DNA from: JAUUZQ01 sp964538375
GTDB lineage: Bacteria > Bacteroidota > Bacteroidia > Bacteroidales > GCA-2748055
Assembly (NCBI GenBank): GCA_964538375.1
Contig: CAZIFQ010000002.1
Location: forward strand, 198,602 to 262,601
Length of the DNA stretch: 64,000 nt
Direction: 5' to 3'
The notes beneath the pieces are model-generated. The model saw nothing but the letters and a program-made list of their open reading frames with translations, made no database searches and was not told the DNA's origin. The position numbers and the translations under genes were made by a program. Shown here in pieces: positions 15,169 to 23,185 of the stretch; position 1 is the stretch's first letter, and each line of letters starts with the position of its first letter.

Positions 15169-16482
15169 TTAAGGTTGTGGCTCTGAGTTTAATTTCTTCA
15201 GGTACTTCTTGTTAAGGCGCTTGATAGCTGATTCGATGGTTTGATCTGGCTCAATGACATTATACTCTCCCCAGAAATCCTGATCGAAGAATACATACAC
15301 CAGGTTGTCGAGTACCTGTGATCTTTTGAATCTCTCCTTGTTTTCAAATTTTGTCACTTCTTGAAAGGATCTTTCAGTAATTGCTATTTCCGACATGGTT
15401 GAATAGGATGTATTGAATAACTTCTTCTCCCAATCCACATTAAATTTCACTTCAGCACGGGCGTATGAAAAATACCATACATTCTCCTGGATTGTATATT
15501 TAGAACGGTATATTGCTTTTTTGGGAATGACTGACATACCGATGGGCTTCTTTCGAATAAACATTTGGGCGGCTTCAACTTCATTCTCCATATTCAGTTC
15601 AAATTCTGCTTCTGTAATGGCAAGCCGATCCATGTCAACATAGAGTTTTCCTTTATAGAACGGGGTTGAAATATTTTCTTTTTGCAGGAATGAAATTACG
15701 TAATGTAACCTGTCGTCAATTGAAATAACGTCCATAACATAGAATGAATAGATTTTATCGTATTGGTTAGACAGGAGTATATAAGGATTCTTTACTACAT
15801 CGAGCAGAAGCGTTGTTACCGGCCCACCTTGTACCCTGAATAGCACAGTATCCATTTTTTCTACATCGGCACTTTTTCTTCCCTGGATTAACTTCACCTG
15901 GTCGAATCTGAAATCATTTTCATAGGGTGATTTATAAATATCAACTACAGCTTCTGATATGGAAACATAGTTTCTCTTCTTTTTAATAGTCTCCCTGTAA
16001 AAAGCGGTCATCATCATAGCTTCCGTACTGTAATTATCGCGGATATTTGCAAGAACGTCTTTGATTAATTTCTCAGCATCTTCAGGTCTTATTGTAACTT
16101 CCTGTAGACTCACTGAGCTGGGCTCCAGCTTAATAACTTTGTTTTTGCTGTTTTGATAATTTTCCAGGGATGTTACTTTGTTTTTATATCCGATGTATGA
16201 TACTTTAACATTGCCAACATCCTTAGCTTTAGAAATCTTAAGTATGAATTCACCATCGATGTTCGTAACAGTTGCAACGTTCATCCCTTCAGCTTCAATG
16301 GTTGCAAATGGCAATGCTTTCTGGTCCGAAGCATCAATAATTTTGCCGGTATAAATTTTGTAATTAGTAGTGTCAACAGCTTCTTCTTTCTTATCAAAAG
16401 AGAAGGAGGAAGCACTAACTCCTTGTGTTCCGATAATCATCAGAGCAATCAGAGTAACCGATATTCTTTGAATCTTTTTCAT
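15169..16482 (-). CDS. CarboxypepD_reg-like domain protein, paralogue of the STN protein
   Basis: 437 residues from MKKIQRISVTLIALM, chosen because it gives a clean signal peptide (to about 24). A carboxypeptidase-like regulatory domain follows (about 35-125: YTGKIIDASDQKALPFATIE). The C-terminal 300 residues align with those of the protein at 11967-13523: both have an IRDNY/IKDNY helix, an FYRE or YYRE motif, ISEAVVDIYK or FSEAVVEIDK, and GRK, and end with FWGEYNVIEP or FWGDYNTIAP. It lacks the STN domain. It lies 92 bp ahead of the sigma gene, and the pair bracket the sigma/FecR module. Predicted secreted or outer-membrane-associated; function unknown. Confidence 0.8.
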   Translation of the reverse strand: MKKIQRISVTLIALMIIGTQGVSASSFSFDKKEEAVDTTNYKIYTGKIIDASDQKALPFATIEAEGMNVATVTNIDGEFILKISKAKDVGNVKVSYIGYKNKVTSLENYQNSKNKVIKLEPSSVSLQEVTIRPEDAEKLIKDVLANIRDNYSTEAMMMTAFYRETIKKKRNYVSISEAVVDIYKSPYENDFRFDQVKLIQGRKSADVEKMDTVLFRVQGGPVTTLLLDVVKNPYILLSNQYDKIYSFYVMDVISIDDRLHYVISFLQKENISTPFYKGKLYVDMDRLAITEAEFELNMENEVEAAQMFIRKKPIGMSVIPKKAIYRSKYTIQENVWYFSYARAEVKFNVDWEKKLFNTSYSTMSEIAITERSFQEVTKFENKERFKRSQVLDNLVYVFFDQDFWGEYNVIEPDQTIESAIKRLNKKYLKKLNSEPQP

Positions 16483-16609
16483 GATGTTTATTATTATATT
16501 TGCATAGTTTTTTAATTCTTTAGGTTCCCTTTCATCTATAAGATGCATAAGTTAATAAATACCCTATACACAAATTGAATTTTCTTTCATAGCGTTTAGT
16601 TAATTAGAC

Positions 16610-17539
16610 ATGAATAAGTGGAATACAGATAATATGCCTTTGCAGGAAGGAAAGATTGCGATTGTCACCGGTGCTAACAGCGGATTGGGTTACTATACGG
16701 CAAAAGGATTGCTTGTTAAAGGCGCAGAAGTGATTATGGCATGCAGGAATGTTGAAAAAGGTGAAATTGCTGCCAGTGAGATAGTGGATGAATATCCTAG
16801 TGCTAAGTTACATATAATGCATTTGGATCTTTCTGATTTATCTTCGGTGAAGAGGTTTGCAGACAGTTTCTTAGAAAGATTTCATAAGTTAGATATCTTA
16901 ATTAACAATGCTGGCTTAATGGCTATTCCATACGCGAAGACTGTGGATGGATTTGAAATGCAGTTTGGAGTGAATCATTTGGGTCATTTTGCACTGGTGC
17001 GACATCTTTTCGATATATTAAAAAGCACTCCGGGAGCCAGGGTAGTTGCTGTTTCAAGTATTGCGGCTAAAGCTGGAGATTTTGATTTTGAAGATTTGAA
17101 CTGGGAAAAAAAATACCGAAGGTGGTTTGCATATGGGAGAAGTAAATTGGCCAACTTGCTATTTATTCTTGAGCTTGCAGACAAGACCTCAAAAAGAGGT
17201 ATTGATATTACTGCTCTTGCTGCTCATCCTGGCTATGCTGATTCAAATTTGTTAGAAAAGGGACCGACCATGAAGGGCCGGAAATGGCTTGTTAAGGCGG
17301 GGCATCTTGCCAACAAACTTGTGGCCCAGAGTACAGAGATGGGGGCATTGCCGACTCTTTATGCAGCAACATCAGAGGATGTAGTGCAGGGTGGTTATTA
17401 TGGCCCACGTGGTTTTGCCGGGATGAAGGGTTACCCGACACGGACTTATCCAAATAACAAAAAGATAACAAAGGATTTACAAAAAAAATTGTGGCTTAAT
17501 TCTGAAGAATTGACCGGTGTTTCCTTTCTGTCAGACTAA
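16610..17539 (+). CDS. short-chain dehydrogenase/reductase (retinol dehydrogenase-like)
   Basis: 309-residue NAD(P)-dependent oxidoreductase with the Rossmann glycine motif TGANSGLGYYTA (about 21-32), the LINNAGLMA segment, the catalytic serine in AVSSIAAKAG and the YGRSK catalytic Tyr/Lys. The ACRN after the second strand favours NADP. The length and the HPGYADSNL segment resemble the WWOX/retinol dehydrogenase-like branch. The substrate is unknown. Monocistronic, divergent from the CarboxypepD_reg gene. Confidence 0.92.
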   Translation: MNKWNTDNMPLQEGKIAIVTGANSGLGYYTAKGLLVKGAEVIMACRNVEKGEIAASEIVDEYPSAKLHIMHLDLSDLSSVKRFADSFLERFHKLDILINNAGLMAIPYAKTVDGFEMQFGVNHLGHFALVRHLFDILKSTPGARVVAVSSIAAKAGDFDFEDLNWEKKYRRWFAYGRSKLANLLFILELADKTSKRGIDITALAAHPGYADSNLLEKGPTMKGRKWLVKAGHLANKLVAQSTEMGALPTLYAATSEDVVQGGYYGPRGFAGMKGYPTRTYPNNKKITKDLQKKLWLNSEELTGVSFLSD

Positions 17540-17654
17540 ATCTAAGTAACGCATATTTATTTGGCATGTATTTTGCGGCATTTATTTTATCAATTATTGT
17601 AATTGATAGTGAAATTACATTAAGGATATTTAAGACTCAGGTCTGGTTTAGTGA

Positions 17655-17670
17655 GAACCCTTCGGGGTTC
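17655..17670. repeat. UUCG-tetraloop hairpin of a dispersed repeat
   Basis: GAACCC-TTCG-GGGTTC forms a 6-bp stem closed by an exceptionally stable C(UUCG)G loop. It is followed by a G-rich segment, not a T tract, so termination is doubtful. It lies in the 228-bp gap between two convergent genes and resembles a small dispersed palindromic element. Confidence 0.5.
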
Positions 17671-17767
17671 AGGGGCGGGGGAGCGACGGTTATACATTTC
17701 TGAAAGTTAAGGGTTAGAAAGGATGGTCATGCCATCAAAAAGTATATCGCCGATTTCTCCGCTTCTT

Positions 17768-18004
17768 TTATCTTTCCAATAATGCAGAATAATCCAGCTC
17801 CACGACTCCGTCATCTGCAGTATAGAGGAGTTCAACCCTTGTGAAATCATCGAAAACTTTACCTTTTCCGCTTACAAAGAGATTAAAAATTACCTGAATT
17901 TTAATGTAAAGTGTGTCTAAGATGTATTCTGCATGGAGTAATTCTCCATCCTCTTTTTGAAATTCTAACAAATAGGTATTCTTTTCTAAATTAGATTTGT
18001 TCAA
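17768..18004 (-). CDS. hypothetical protein, 78 aa
   Basis: A small acidic protein beginning MNKSNLEKNTYLLEFQ and rich in alternating hydrophobic and charged residues, consistent with beta strands. No signal peptide, cysteines or motif that I recognise. It starts 31 bp after the LspA-like gene on the same strand and probably belongs to that transcript. Coding potential is plausible but not proven. Confidence 0.5.
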   Translation of the reverse strand: MNKSNLEKNTYLLEFQKEDGELLHAEYILDTLYIKIQVIFNLFVSGKGKVFDDFTRVELLYTADDGVVELDYSALLER

Positions 18005-18035
18005 AATCTATAATCATGAAAATAATATGATGTGT

Positions 18036-18842
18036 TTAATCTTTGTTCCTCTTTCTGCGGAAGAGCCCTTGAAAATCTGATTTGACGAAGGCAGCAAATG
18101 ATTGGTTTAGTTTTTTACTTTCATTTTTAGGCATTTTGAATAGCCGTGTTAGCAATTTGTTGTCTATCAGCTCGGTAATCAGAAACAATTCACAAAGTGT
18201 GATGTACATATCCTTTAAGTCAAAGGTGTAAAAAGGCCTGATGGTAATATAGTCCAATGATCCACCCCAGAATGCATTGTCAATAATATTGGCAAACAAG
18301 CCAGCAAGGAACAAATGAATAAAACCATTGATCCAGAAGCTGTTTCTCTTTCTGGTCGTATAAAAACGCCAGATCTCAATAAACAGAAGTCCAATAACTG
18401 AAAACAGTAAGATATTAAACAGGTGGGGAACTGAATTAATTTTTAGGAGGACCCATAAGTATGAACCACTTGTGTTTTGTGTTGGGTCAAGGTAAAATAC
18501 AGGGGGAATAATGGGATGAGAAATGCTTTCCCAATCCAGACTGAAAAGATAAGCTTTTATAGCTTGGTCGACCCCGATAGCTATAAGAAGAAAAATGATA
18601 TTAATACCTTTTTTTACTTTAGTGTATTGTTGTAAAACGCTTCCAAATGCAGCGATGGCAGCCAATACCAGTCCTGGAAGCAAAGATATTTTCCATAAGA
18701 ATGAAAAATCTTTTACGCCGGCTGATACTGAGTAAACAATCATTACAAGGATCCAGATGCCAAAGAAGACCCCGCTATTTCTAAGAATGTTTTTCATGCC
18801 TGCCCAGTCAATTTTGAGAGCACGAATGTAAGTTTTTTTCAT
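18036..18842 (-). CDS. LspA-like integral membrane protein (signal peptidase II family, divergent)
   Basis: 268 residues with two extra N-terminal membrane segments (about 24-42 and 52-70), then a region resembling lipoprotein signal peptidase: VDQAIKAYLF (91-100), AGLFANIIDNAF (180-191) and FDLKDMYI (207-214). In LspA the two catalytic aspartates lie in the NxxD and FNxAD motifs; the candidates here are D188 and D211. The usual Arg after the first Asp is replaced by Asn. Canonical LspA is about 160 residues, so this is an extended relative, and whether it processes prolipoproteins is uncertain. It is followed by a 78-residue unknown. Confidence 0.65.
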   Translation of the reverse strand: MKKTYIRALKIDWAGMKNILRNSGVFFGIWILVMIVYSVSAGVKDFSFLWKISLLPGLVLAAIAAFGSVLQQYTKVKKGINIIFLLIAIGVDQAIKAYLFSLDWESISHPIIPPVFYLDPTQNTSGSYLWVLLKINSVPHLFNILLFSVIGLLFIEIWRFYTTRKRNSFWINGFIHLFLAGLFANIIDNAFWGGSLDYITIRPFYTFDLKDMYITLCELFLITELIDNKLLTRLFKMPKNESKKLNQSFAAFVKSDFQGLFRRKRNKD

Positions 18843-18891
18843 TGTATCAACAAGAGGTCCTACAAATGCAAATTGATATTTATTTCAGTGA

Positions 18892-18924
18892 TTTGGTATT
18901 TTAATTAAAAAAATTCTACTTTTA
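18892..18924 (+). promoter_or_regulatory. predicted promoter of the trp leader
   Basis: TTTG at 18892-18895 and TACTTTTA at 18917-18924 are separated by 21 bp, matching the Bacteroidota -33/-7 arrangement (TTTG and TAnnTTTG, one mismatch). Transcription would begin only a few bases before the leader ATG at 18940. Confidence 0.45.
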
Positions 18925-18939
18925 TGCTTTCAAATTGAA

Positions 18940-18993
18940 ATGAAACAGGTTTTAGTAAATACAAATTGGTGGTGGTTTTCCGATACGCAGTAA
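18940..18993 (+). CDS. trpL: trp operon-type leader peptide with three consecutive Trp codons
   Basis: A 17-codon frame encodes MKQVLVNTNWWWFSDTQ and ends with TAA. Three adjacent TGG codons at 18967-18975 are the hallmark of ribosome-mediated attenuation: when charged tRNA-Trp is scarce, the ribosome stalls there. The frame is followed after 34 nt by a terminator hairpin and then by trpG. The combination makes chance unlikely even for so short a frame. Confidence 0.85.
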   Translation: MKQVLVNTNWWWFSDTQ

Positions 18994-19001
18994 ACGGAGA
19001 A
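18976..19001 (+). promoter_or_regulatory. attenuator segment 1:2 (pause) hairpin
   Basis: TTTTCCG (18976-18982), just after the Trp codons, pairs with CGGAGAA (18995-19001) just after the leader stop codon, with one G.U pair. A ribosome parked at the stop codon or stalled at the Trp codons would change this pairing. I could not find a clean antiterminator pairing with the terminator arm by eye. Confidence 0.5.
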
Positions 19002-19027
19002 CGATCAGTCATTGTATATAACACATA

Positions 19028-19058
19028 AAGGCTTACCGAACTTCGGTAGGCCTTTTTT
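19028..19058 (+). terminator. intrinsic terminator of the trp attenuator
   Basis: GGCTTACCGA (19030-19039) pairs with TCGGTAGGCC (19043-19052) across a 3-nt loop with one G.T pair, followed by six T. It lies between the leader peptide and the trpG start, where it would stop transcription when tryptophan is plentiful. Confidence 0.88.
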
Positions 19059-19107
19059 AATGTATAACAAATAGCAGAAATGGCAGGAAGCTTCTAAATA
19101 AAAAGAG

Positions 19108-19692
19108 ATGAAGATGAAAATTTTAGTACTGGATAATTACGATTCATTTACCTATAACCTGGTACAGTATATTGAAAGGATTGAAGGAACTGAGGTGACG
19201 GTGAGAAGAAATGATAAAATTTCTCTTGAGGAAATTGATCAATTTGATAAAATTCTAATATCGCCGGGTCCTGGTGTTCCTGACGAAGCGGGGATAACAA
19301 AAGAACTAATCTCAAAATATGGAGAAACAAAAAGCATACTGGGTGTTTGCCTTGGTCATCAGGCAATTGCTGAGGTTTTTGGCGGTTCCATTAGAAACCT
19401 CGATACGGTTTATCATGGTGTGGCTGCAGAGATGAACAGGATAGTTGACGATGAAAAGCTTTTTACAGGCATACCCAAAAAATTTGATGCAGGCAGATAT
19501 CATTCATGGATTGTCAATGAGGAGATTCCAGACTGTTTGGAAGTTACCGTGAGAAATAGTAAAGGTGATGTGATGGCTTTGCGCCACAAGAAATACAAGG
19601 TGAGAGGTGTTCAGTTTCATCCTGAATCTGTGCTGACAGGATACGGTGCACTAATGATTAAGAACTGGGTACAGGAAGAAGTTGAGCATTGA
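19108..19692 (+). CDS. trpG: anthranilate/aminodeoxychorismate synthase glutamine amidotransferase subunit
   Basis: 194-residue class I glutamine amidotransferase that supplies ammonia to TrpE (or PabB). The nucleophile is Cys81 in GVCLGHQAIAEVFGG, and the catalytic His and Glu lie in VQFHPESV near residue 170. LDNYDSFTYNL and ISPGPGVPDEAG are subfamily signatures. An alternative start two codons downstream gives MKILVLDNYDS. It stands alone: no trpE, trpD or trpC within the window, yet it has a trp-type attenuator upstream, which supports a role in tryptophan rather than folate synthesis. Confidence 0.95.
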   Translation: MKMKILVLDNYDSFTYNLVQYIERIEGTEVTVRRNDKISLEEIDQFDKILISPGPGVPDEAGITKELISKYGETKSILGVCLGHQAIAEVFGGSIRNLDTVYHGVAAEMNRIVDDEKLFTGIPKKFDAGRYHSWIVNEEIPDCLEVTVRNSKGDVMALRHKKYKVRGVQFHPESVLTGYGALMIKNWVQEEVEH

Positions 19693-19816
19693 GTGCTTAG
19701 TGTTTAACAATTAGTTGACATGGAATAGATAATTTCAGATTTGGATATCCAGATTCCTCATCTGACTGAAAGTGTAAAATCGAACCTTGAAACAAGTATT
19801 CAGGAATTTATTTCTA

Positions 19817-20536
19817 CTATTCGGTAAGGAGCTCGTTGTTGAATCTGATAATGAATTTTGCCATAGCTCTTAAGCCAGATAAATTTGATTTCACCTGGCG
19901 GTCAGGAACAAACAAACTTGCCCTATCTTTATCTTTATCTGCAATATTCATTGTGCCGCCTACATCATATTGGTATCCAGCTTCAATTCCAAAAGAGTAC
20001 CTGGAAAAATGATAGATGGCTTCAGCCCCGGCTTCCAGGGCTGGCGAAAAGGAATGCATATTTACATTGTAATATTGATAATCGTATAATGTATTAACAG
20101 TGCGATTGATCAGATTGCGAGTATAGCCAACTAAAATTCTGCCATAAGGTAGAACTTCGAAATATTTTCTAAAATGGAGGGGGTAGTATGCTGCTGCTCC
20201 AATCTGATATGCTTTAACATATTGATCGAGATTCATGTTTCCCGAGTAATCACTGTAATTGGCATGGGCTCCTGTTGTTGAATAATCGTAAGAGAGGCCA
20301 TATTTTAAACCAGAAGTAGTTTTTCTATATAGTTCCAGGCGGACGTGGGTAAAAGGAGGAAAATATGTAAACCCCTTTGCATCAACTGTTGAGAAAGCAA
20401 TAAAGTCATCCTGGAATTGCTTCAAATCATCAAGCTGATAATACCCAATTCCTGCGGCAACTGAGAACCCGGTATATTGTGCATATATGTTTGATGCAAA
20501 GACAACCGTGATAAGAATTAATTTAATTTTTTTCAT
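19817..20536 (-). CDS. outer-membrane beta-barrel protein, unknown function
   Basis: 239 residues with a signal peptide (to about 19, ASNIYAQ) and then alternating aromatic strands such as GFSVAAGIGYYQL, GLKYGLSYDYST and YSFGIEAGYQYDV, ending in FIIRFNN. This pattern fits a small outer-membrane barrel. The start codon overlaps the stop of the upstream lipoprotein gene, so the two are translationally coupled. Confidence 0.7.
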   Translation of the reverse strand: MKKIKLILITVVFASNIYAQYTGFSVAAGIGYYQLDDLKQFQDDFIAFSTVDAKGFTYFPPFTHVRLELYRKTTSGLKYGLSYDYSTTGAHANYSDYSGNMNLDQYVKAYQIGAAAYYPLHFRKYFEVLPYGRILVGYTRNLINRTVNTLYDYQYYNVNMHSFSPALEAGAEAIYHFSRYSFGIEAGYQYDVGGTMNIADKDKDRASLFVPDRQVKSNLSGLRAMAKFIIRFNNELLTE

Positions 20537-20967
20537 AGCAGAACGTCTCCCCTGTTAAGTGTAACAACCCAGGATGTATCTTTTAGTAAGTATTCTGCAT
20601 TGATCCGGTCGGCCAGACTTCCTGTGGATGACTTATAGATAACCTCCATATATATGTCATAATGACCATCATTATAACTTGTATCAGGATTTATCCATAC
20701 ACTGTTTGCCAGGGAATCTGAAGCGAAAATAAAGGATTCATCAAAAAATATCTGGGTGTAAAAAATTTTTCCGGTGTCAATGGAGATTTCGTATTCAAAT
20801 AATAGACTGTCAGTAATTAAAACACTTTCCATAGTATCTAAGCTGCTGGATATCTCTAGCTCTGGCAAGTCGGACAAATCAACTTCAACAAAATATATTT
20901 CGTCGCTTGAATAGTCACATGCGCTAAGTATTAGCAAGATCAATAGGCTTATAGTAGTAGTTTTCAT
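20533..20967 (-). CDS. hypothetical lipoprotein
   Basis: 144 residues with a lipoprotein signal (LLILLILSAC, lipidated Cys17) and an acidic, serine- and aspartate-rich mature part that looks like a beta-sandwich domain. No family recognised. Its stop overlaps the start of the beta-barrel gene by 4 bp, suggesting that the products act as an envelope pair. Confidence 0.7.
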   Translation of the reverse strand: MKTTTISLLILLILSACDYSSDEIYFVEVDLSDLPELEISSSLDTMESVLITDSLLFEYEISIDTGKIFYTQIFFDESFIFASDSLANSVWINPDTSYNDGHYDIYMEVIYKSSTGSLADRINAEYLLKDTSWVVTLNRGDVLL

Positions 20968-21030
20968 AGCAAATAAATTGCTGGCTAAAGTAACAAAAAA
21001 AGGGAAACAGAATTTATGTAGTATAAAAGC

Positions 21031-21993
21031 TTAGATGGATTCTTCAATCACTTTTTGAAGAACAGTTTCGACTTTTAATCCCATGGCACGGATTTGTTGC
21101 GGAATGATACTCTCTTTAGTCATTCCCGGAATAGAGTTGAGCTCCAGGAAGTAGAGCTGATTTCCTTTAATGATGAAATCAATCCGAACGATACCACTGG
21201 ATTGGGTATAATCGTAAATATTTGATGCCAGTGATTGACATTTCTTAGCTAATTCGGCATCAATCCTTGCGGGTGTTATCTCTTCAGATAATCCCTTGTA
21301 TTTCGCTTCGTAATCGAAAAACTCTGTTTTTGGCACGATTTCCGTAAGAGGAAAGATCAGTTCATCCTGATTGGTCTTGAGTAAACCGCATGTCACCTCG
21401 ACTCCTTTAACAAATGATTCGACGATCACTTCTGTATCCTCTGTTAATGATGCTTCAATTGCCGCATCCAGTTTGTCGGCCTGGGAAACTTTTGTTGTTC
21501 CAAAGCTCGACCCGCCACTGTTTGGCTTTACGAAGCATGGGAGGCCTACTAACTCAATAATCTCATCAATCACGTATTCGTCATCCCTTTTCACCAATTT
21601 CGATTCAGCAGAAAGTACTCCAAATTGTTTAAGATATGTTTTGGAGACGAATTTATTAAAAGTAAGTGCAGAGGAAAGGAGCCCGGAAGAGCTATATGGT
21701 ACTCCCATAATATCAAGGTAACCCTGTATCTTCCCGTTTTCTCCTGGTGTACCGTGTATTGCATTCCAGACATAGTTGAACCTCGTTTTCTTTTTCCCTT
21801 CCGCAAAGCCAAAGAAATTTATGTCTAACGAGTGTTCTTTCTCCCCATTTTTCACGGTCCATGTATTGCCTTGTACGATGACAAGATATGTTGTATAGCC
21901 GGCCTTTTCCAGCCATTTAATGATCTCTTTTCCACTCTTCACGGAGATTTTAAACTCTGATGAATCACCACCCGCTAATATTGCTATATTCAT
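21031..21993 (-). CDS. ddl: D-alanine-D-alanine ligase
   Basis: 320-residue ATP-grasp enzyme that makes the D-Ala-D-Ala dipeptide used by MurF (the MurF fusion is at 54.5 kb). It shows the N-terminal LAGGDSSEFKISVKSG, the central PCFVKPNSGGSSFGTTKV ATP-binding loop and the C-terminal IDFIIKGNQLYFLELNSIPG metal-binding segment. Full length. It lies about 150 bp downstream of the RluA-family synthase gene on the same strand. Confidence 0.96.
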   Translation of the reverse strand: MNIAILAGGDSSEFKISVKSGKEIIKWLEKAGYTTYLVIVQGNTWTVKNGEKEHSLDINFFGFAEGKKKTRFNYVWNAIHGTPGENGKIQGYLDIMGVPYSSSGLLSSALTFNKFVSKTYLKQFGVLSAESKLVKRDDEYVIDEIIELVGLPCFVKPNSGGSSFGTTKVSQADKLDAAIEASLTEDTEVIVESFVKGVEVTCGLLKTNQDELIFPLTEIVPKTEFFDYEAKYKGLSEEITPARIDAELAKKCQSLASNIYDYTQSSGIVRIDFIIKGNQLYFLELNSIPGMTKESIIPQQIRAMGLKVETVLQKVIEESI

Positions 21994-22142
21994 ATTATTA
22001 TTCCCTATAAGTACGTCTAAAAATACTATGTTTTGTACAATATAGTATCATAAAGAGGTGCATTATTTTGATGAGTGTACGACAGTTTCCATAAACCATG
22101 GTATAAGTGATTGTGAAATGTCTTATTGTGATGCTTTTTGGG

Positions 22143-23183
22143 CTAATCTTGTCTTATATCAGGATCCCTGCCTATGATGTATTTTCTCCACTTATCGATA
22201 ACCGTTTGCATATCCTCAGGAAGCTCTGATTCAAAAATCATTTCTTTTCCTGTAGTTGGGTGAATAAATCCAAGAGACTTTGCATGGAGTGCTTGCCTGG
22301 GCAAAATTTTAAAACAGTTGGTAACAAACTGTTTGTATTTTGTAAATGTAGTTCCTCTTAATATTTTATCACCGCCATATTCAGAATCATTGAATAGTGG
22401 GTGTCTCAGGTATTGAAAATGCGCCCTGATCTGATGTGTTCTTCCGGTTTCAAGCCGGCATTCAACCAAGTCGACATAGCCCAATTGTTCCAGTACGGTG
22501 TAATGGGTGACTGCATGTTTTCCTTCCGATCCGTCTGGAAAAACCATCATCTTAGTCCGGTCTTTTGGATTGCGAGCCAGGTTGCCTGTTATGGTTCCTT
22601 CATTCTCCTCCATATTACCCCAAACTACTGCCTGGTATGTGCGTTTCGTCGTTTTATTATAAAACTGCATAGCAAGATTACTCAATGCATGGTCATTTTT
22701 TGCTACTAGTAGCAGTCCAGATGTGTTTTTGTCGATCCTGTGCACCAGCCCGGGACGTTCATCACCGGATTGAAACATTGGGTTGTCGCTCAAGTAGTAC
22801 ATCAAAGCATTGATCAAAGTTCCGTCATAATTTCCATGTCCCGGGTGGACTACCATCCCTGGCTCCTTATTGACAATTACCAGGTCAGCATCTTCATAAA
22901 AAATATTCAGTGGGATGTTCTGTGGTATCAGTTCTATCTTTCGTGGTGGATTGGGTAAAACAATGGAGATGATATCAAGTGGTCTTACCTTATAATTTGA
23001 TTTTACCGGGCGTTCATTTACCAGGATACTGCCAGCTTCCGCAGCTGACTGAATCCTGCTTCTTGATGTTCCTTCAAGTTTATTAGAAAGAAATTTATCG
23101 ATCCTCAGGGAATTCTGACCTTTATCAGCTTCGAACCTGAAATGTTCGTATAATTCGTTCTGTTCAAATTGGTCTTCTTGCAT
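22143..23183 (-). CDS. RluA-family pseudouridine synthase (RluD-like)
   Basis: 346 residues: an N-terminal S4 RNA-binding domain (about 25-85: LRIDKFLSNKLEGTSRSRIQ) and the RluA catalytic domain with the signature VHRIDKNTSGLLLVAKN, whose aspartate is the nucleophile. The family modifies 23S rRNA; the S4 domain suggests RluD (U1911/1915/1917), but specificity cannot be read by eye. It starts 2 bp after the upstream T9SS gene stops, so it is in that operon. Confidence 0.93.
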   Translation of the reverse strand: MQEDQFEQNELYEHFRFEADKGQNSLRIDKFLSNKLEGTSRSRIQSAAEAGSILVNERPVKSNYKVRPLDIISIVLPNPPRKIELIPQNIPLNIFYEDADLVIVNKEPGMVVHPGHGNYDGTLINALMYYLSDNPMFQSGDERPGLVHRIDKNTSGLLLVAKNDHALSNLAMQFYNKTTKRTYQAVVWGNMEENEGTITGNLARNPKDRTKMMVFPDGSEGKHAVTHYTVLEQLGYVDLVECRLETGRTHQIRAHFQYLRHPLFNDSEYGGDKILRGTTFTKYKQFVTNCFKILPRQALHAKSLGFIHPTTGKEMIFESELPEDMQTVIDKWRKYIIGRDPDIRQD

Positions 23184-23185
23184 GC

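Noticed and set aside
17655..17670. Terminator for the SDR gene
   Set aside because: The UUCG hairpin is stable but has no T tract and lies over 100 bp after the stop codon.
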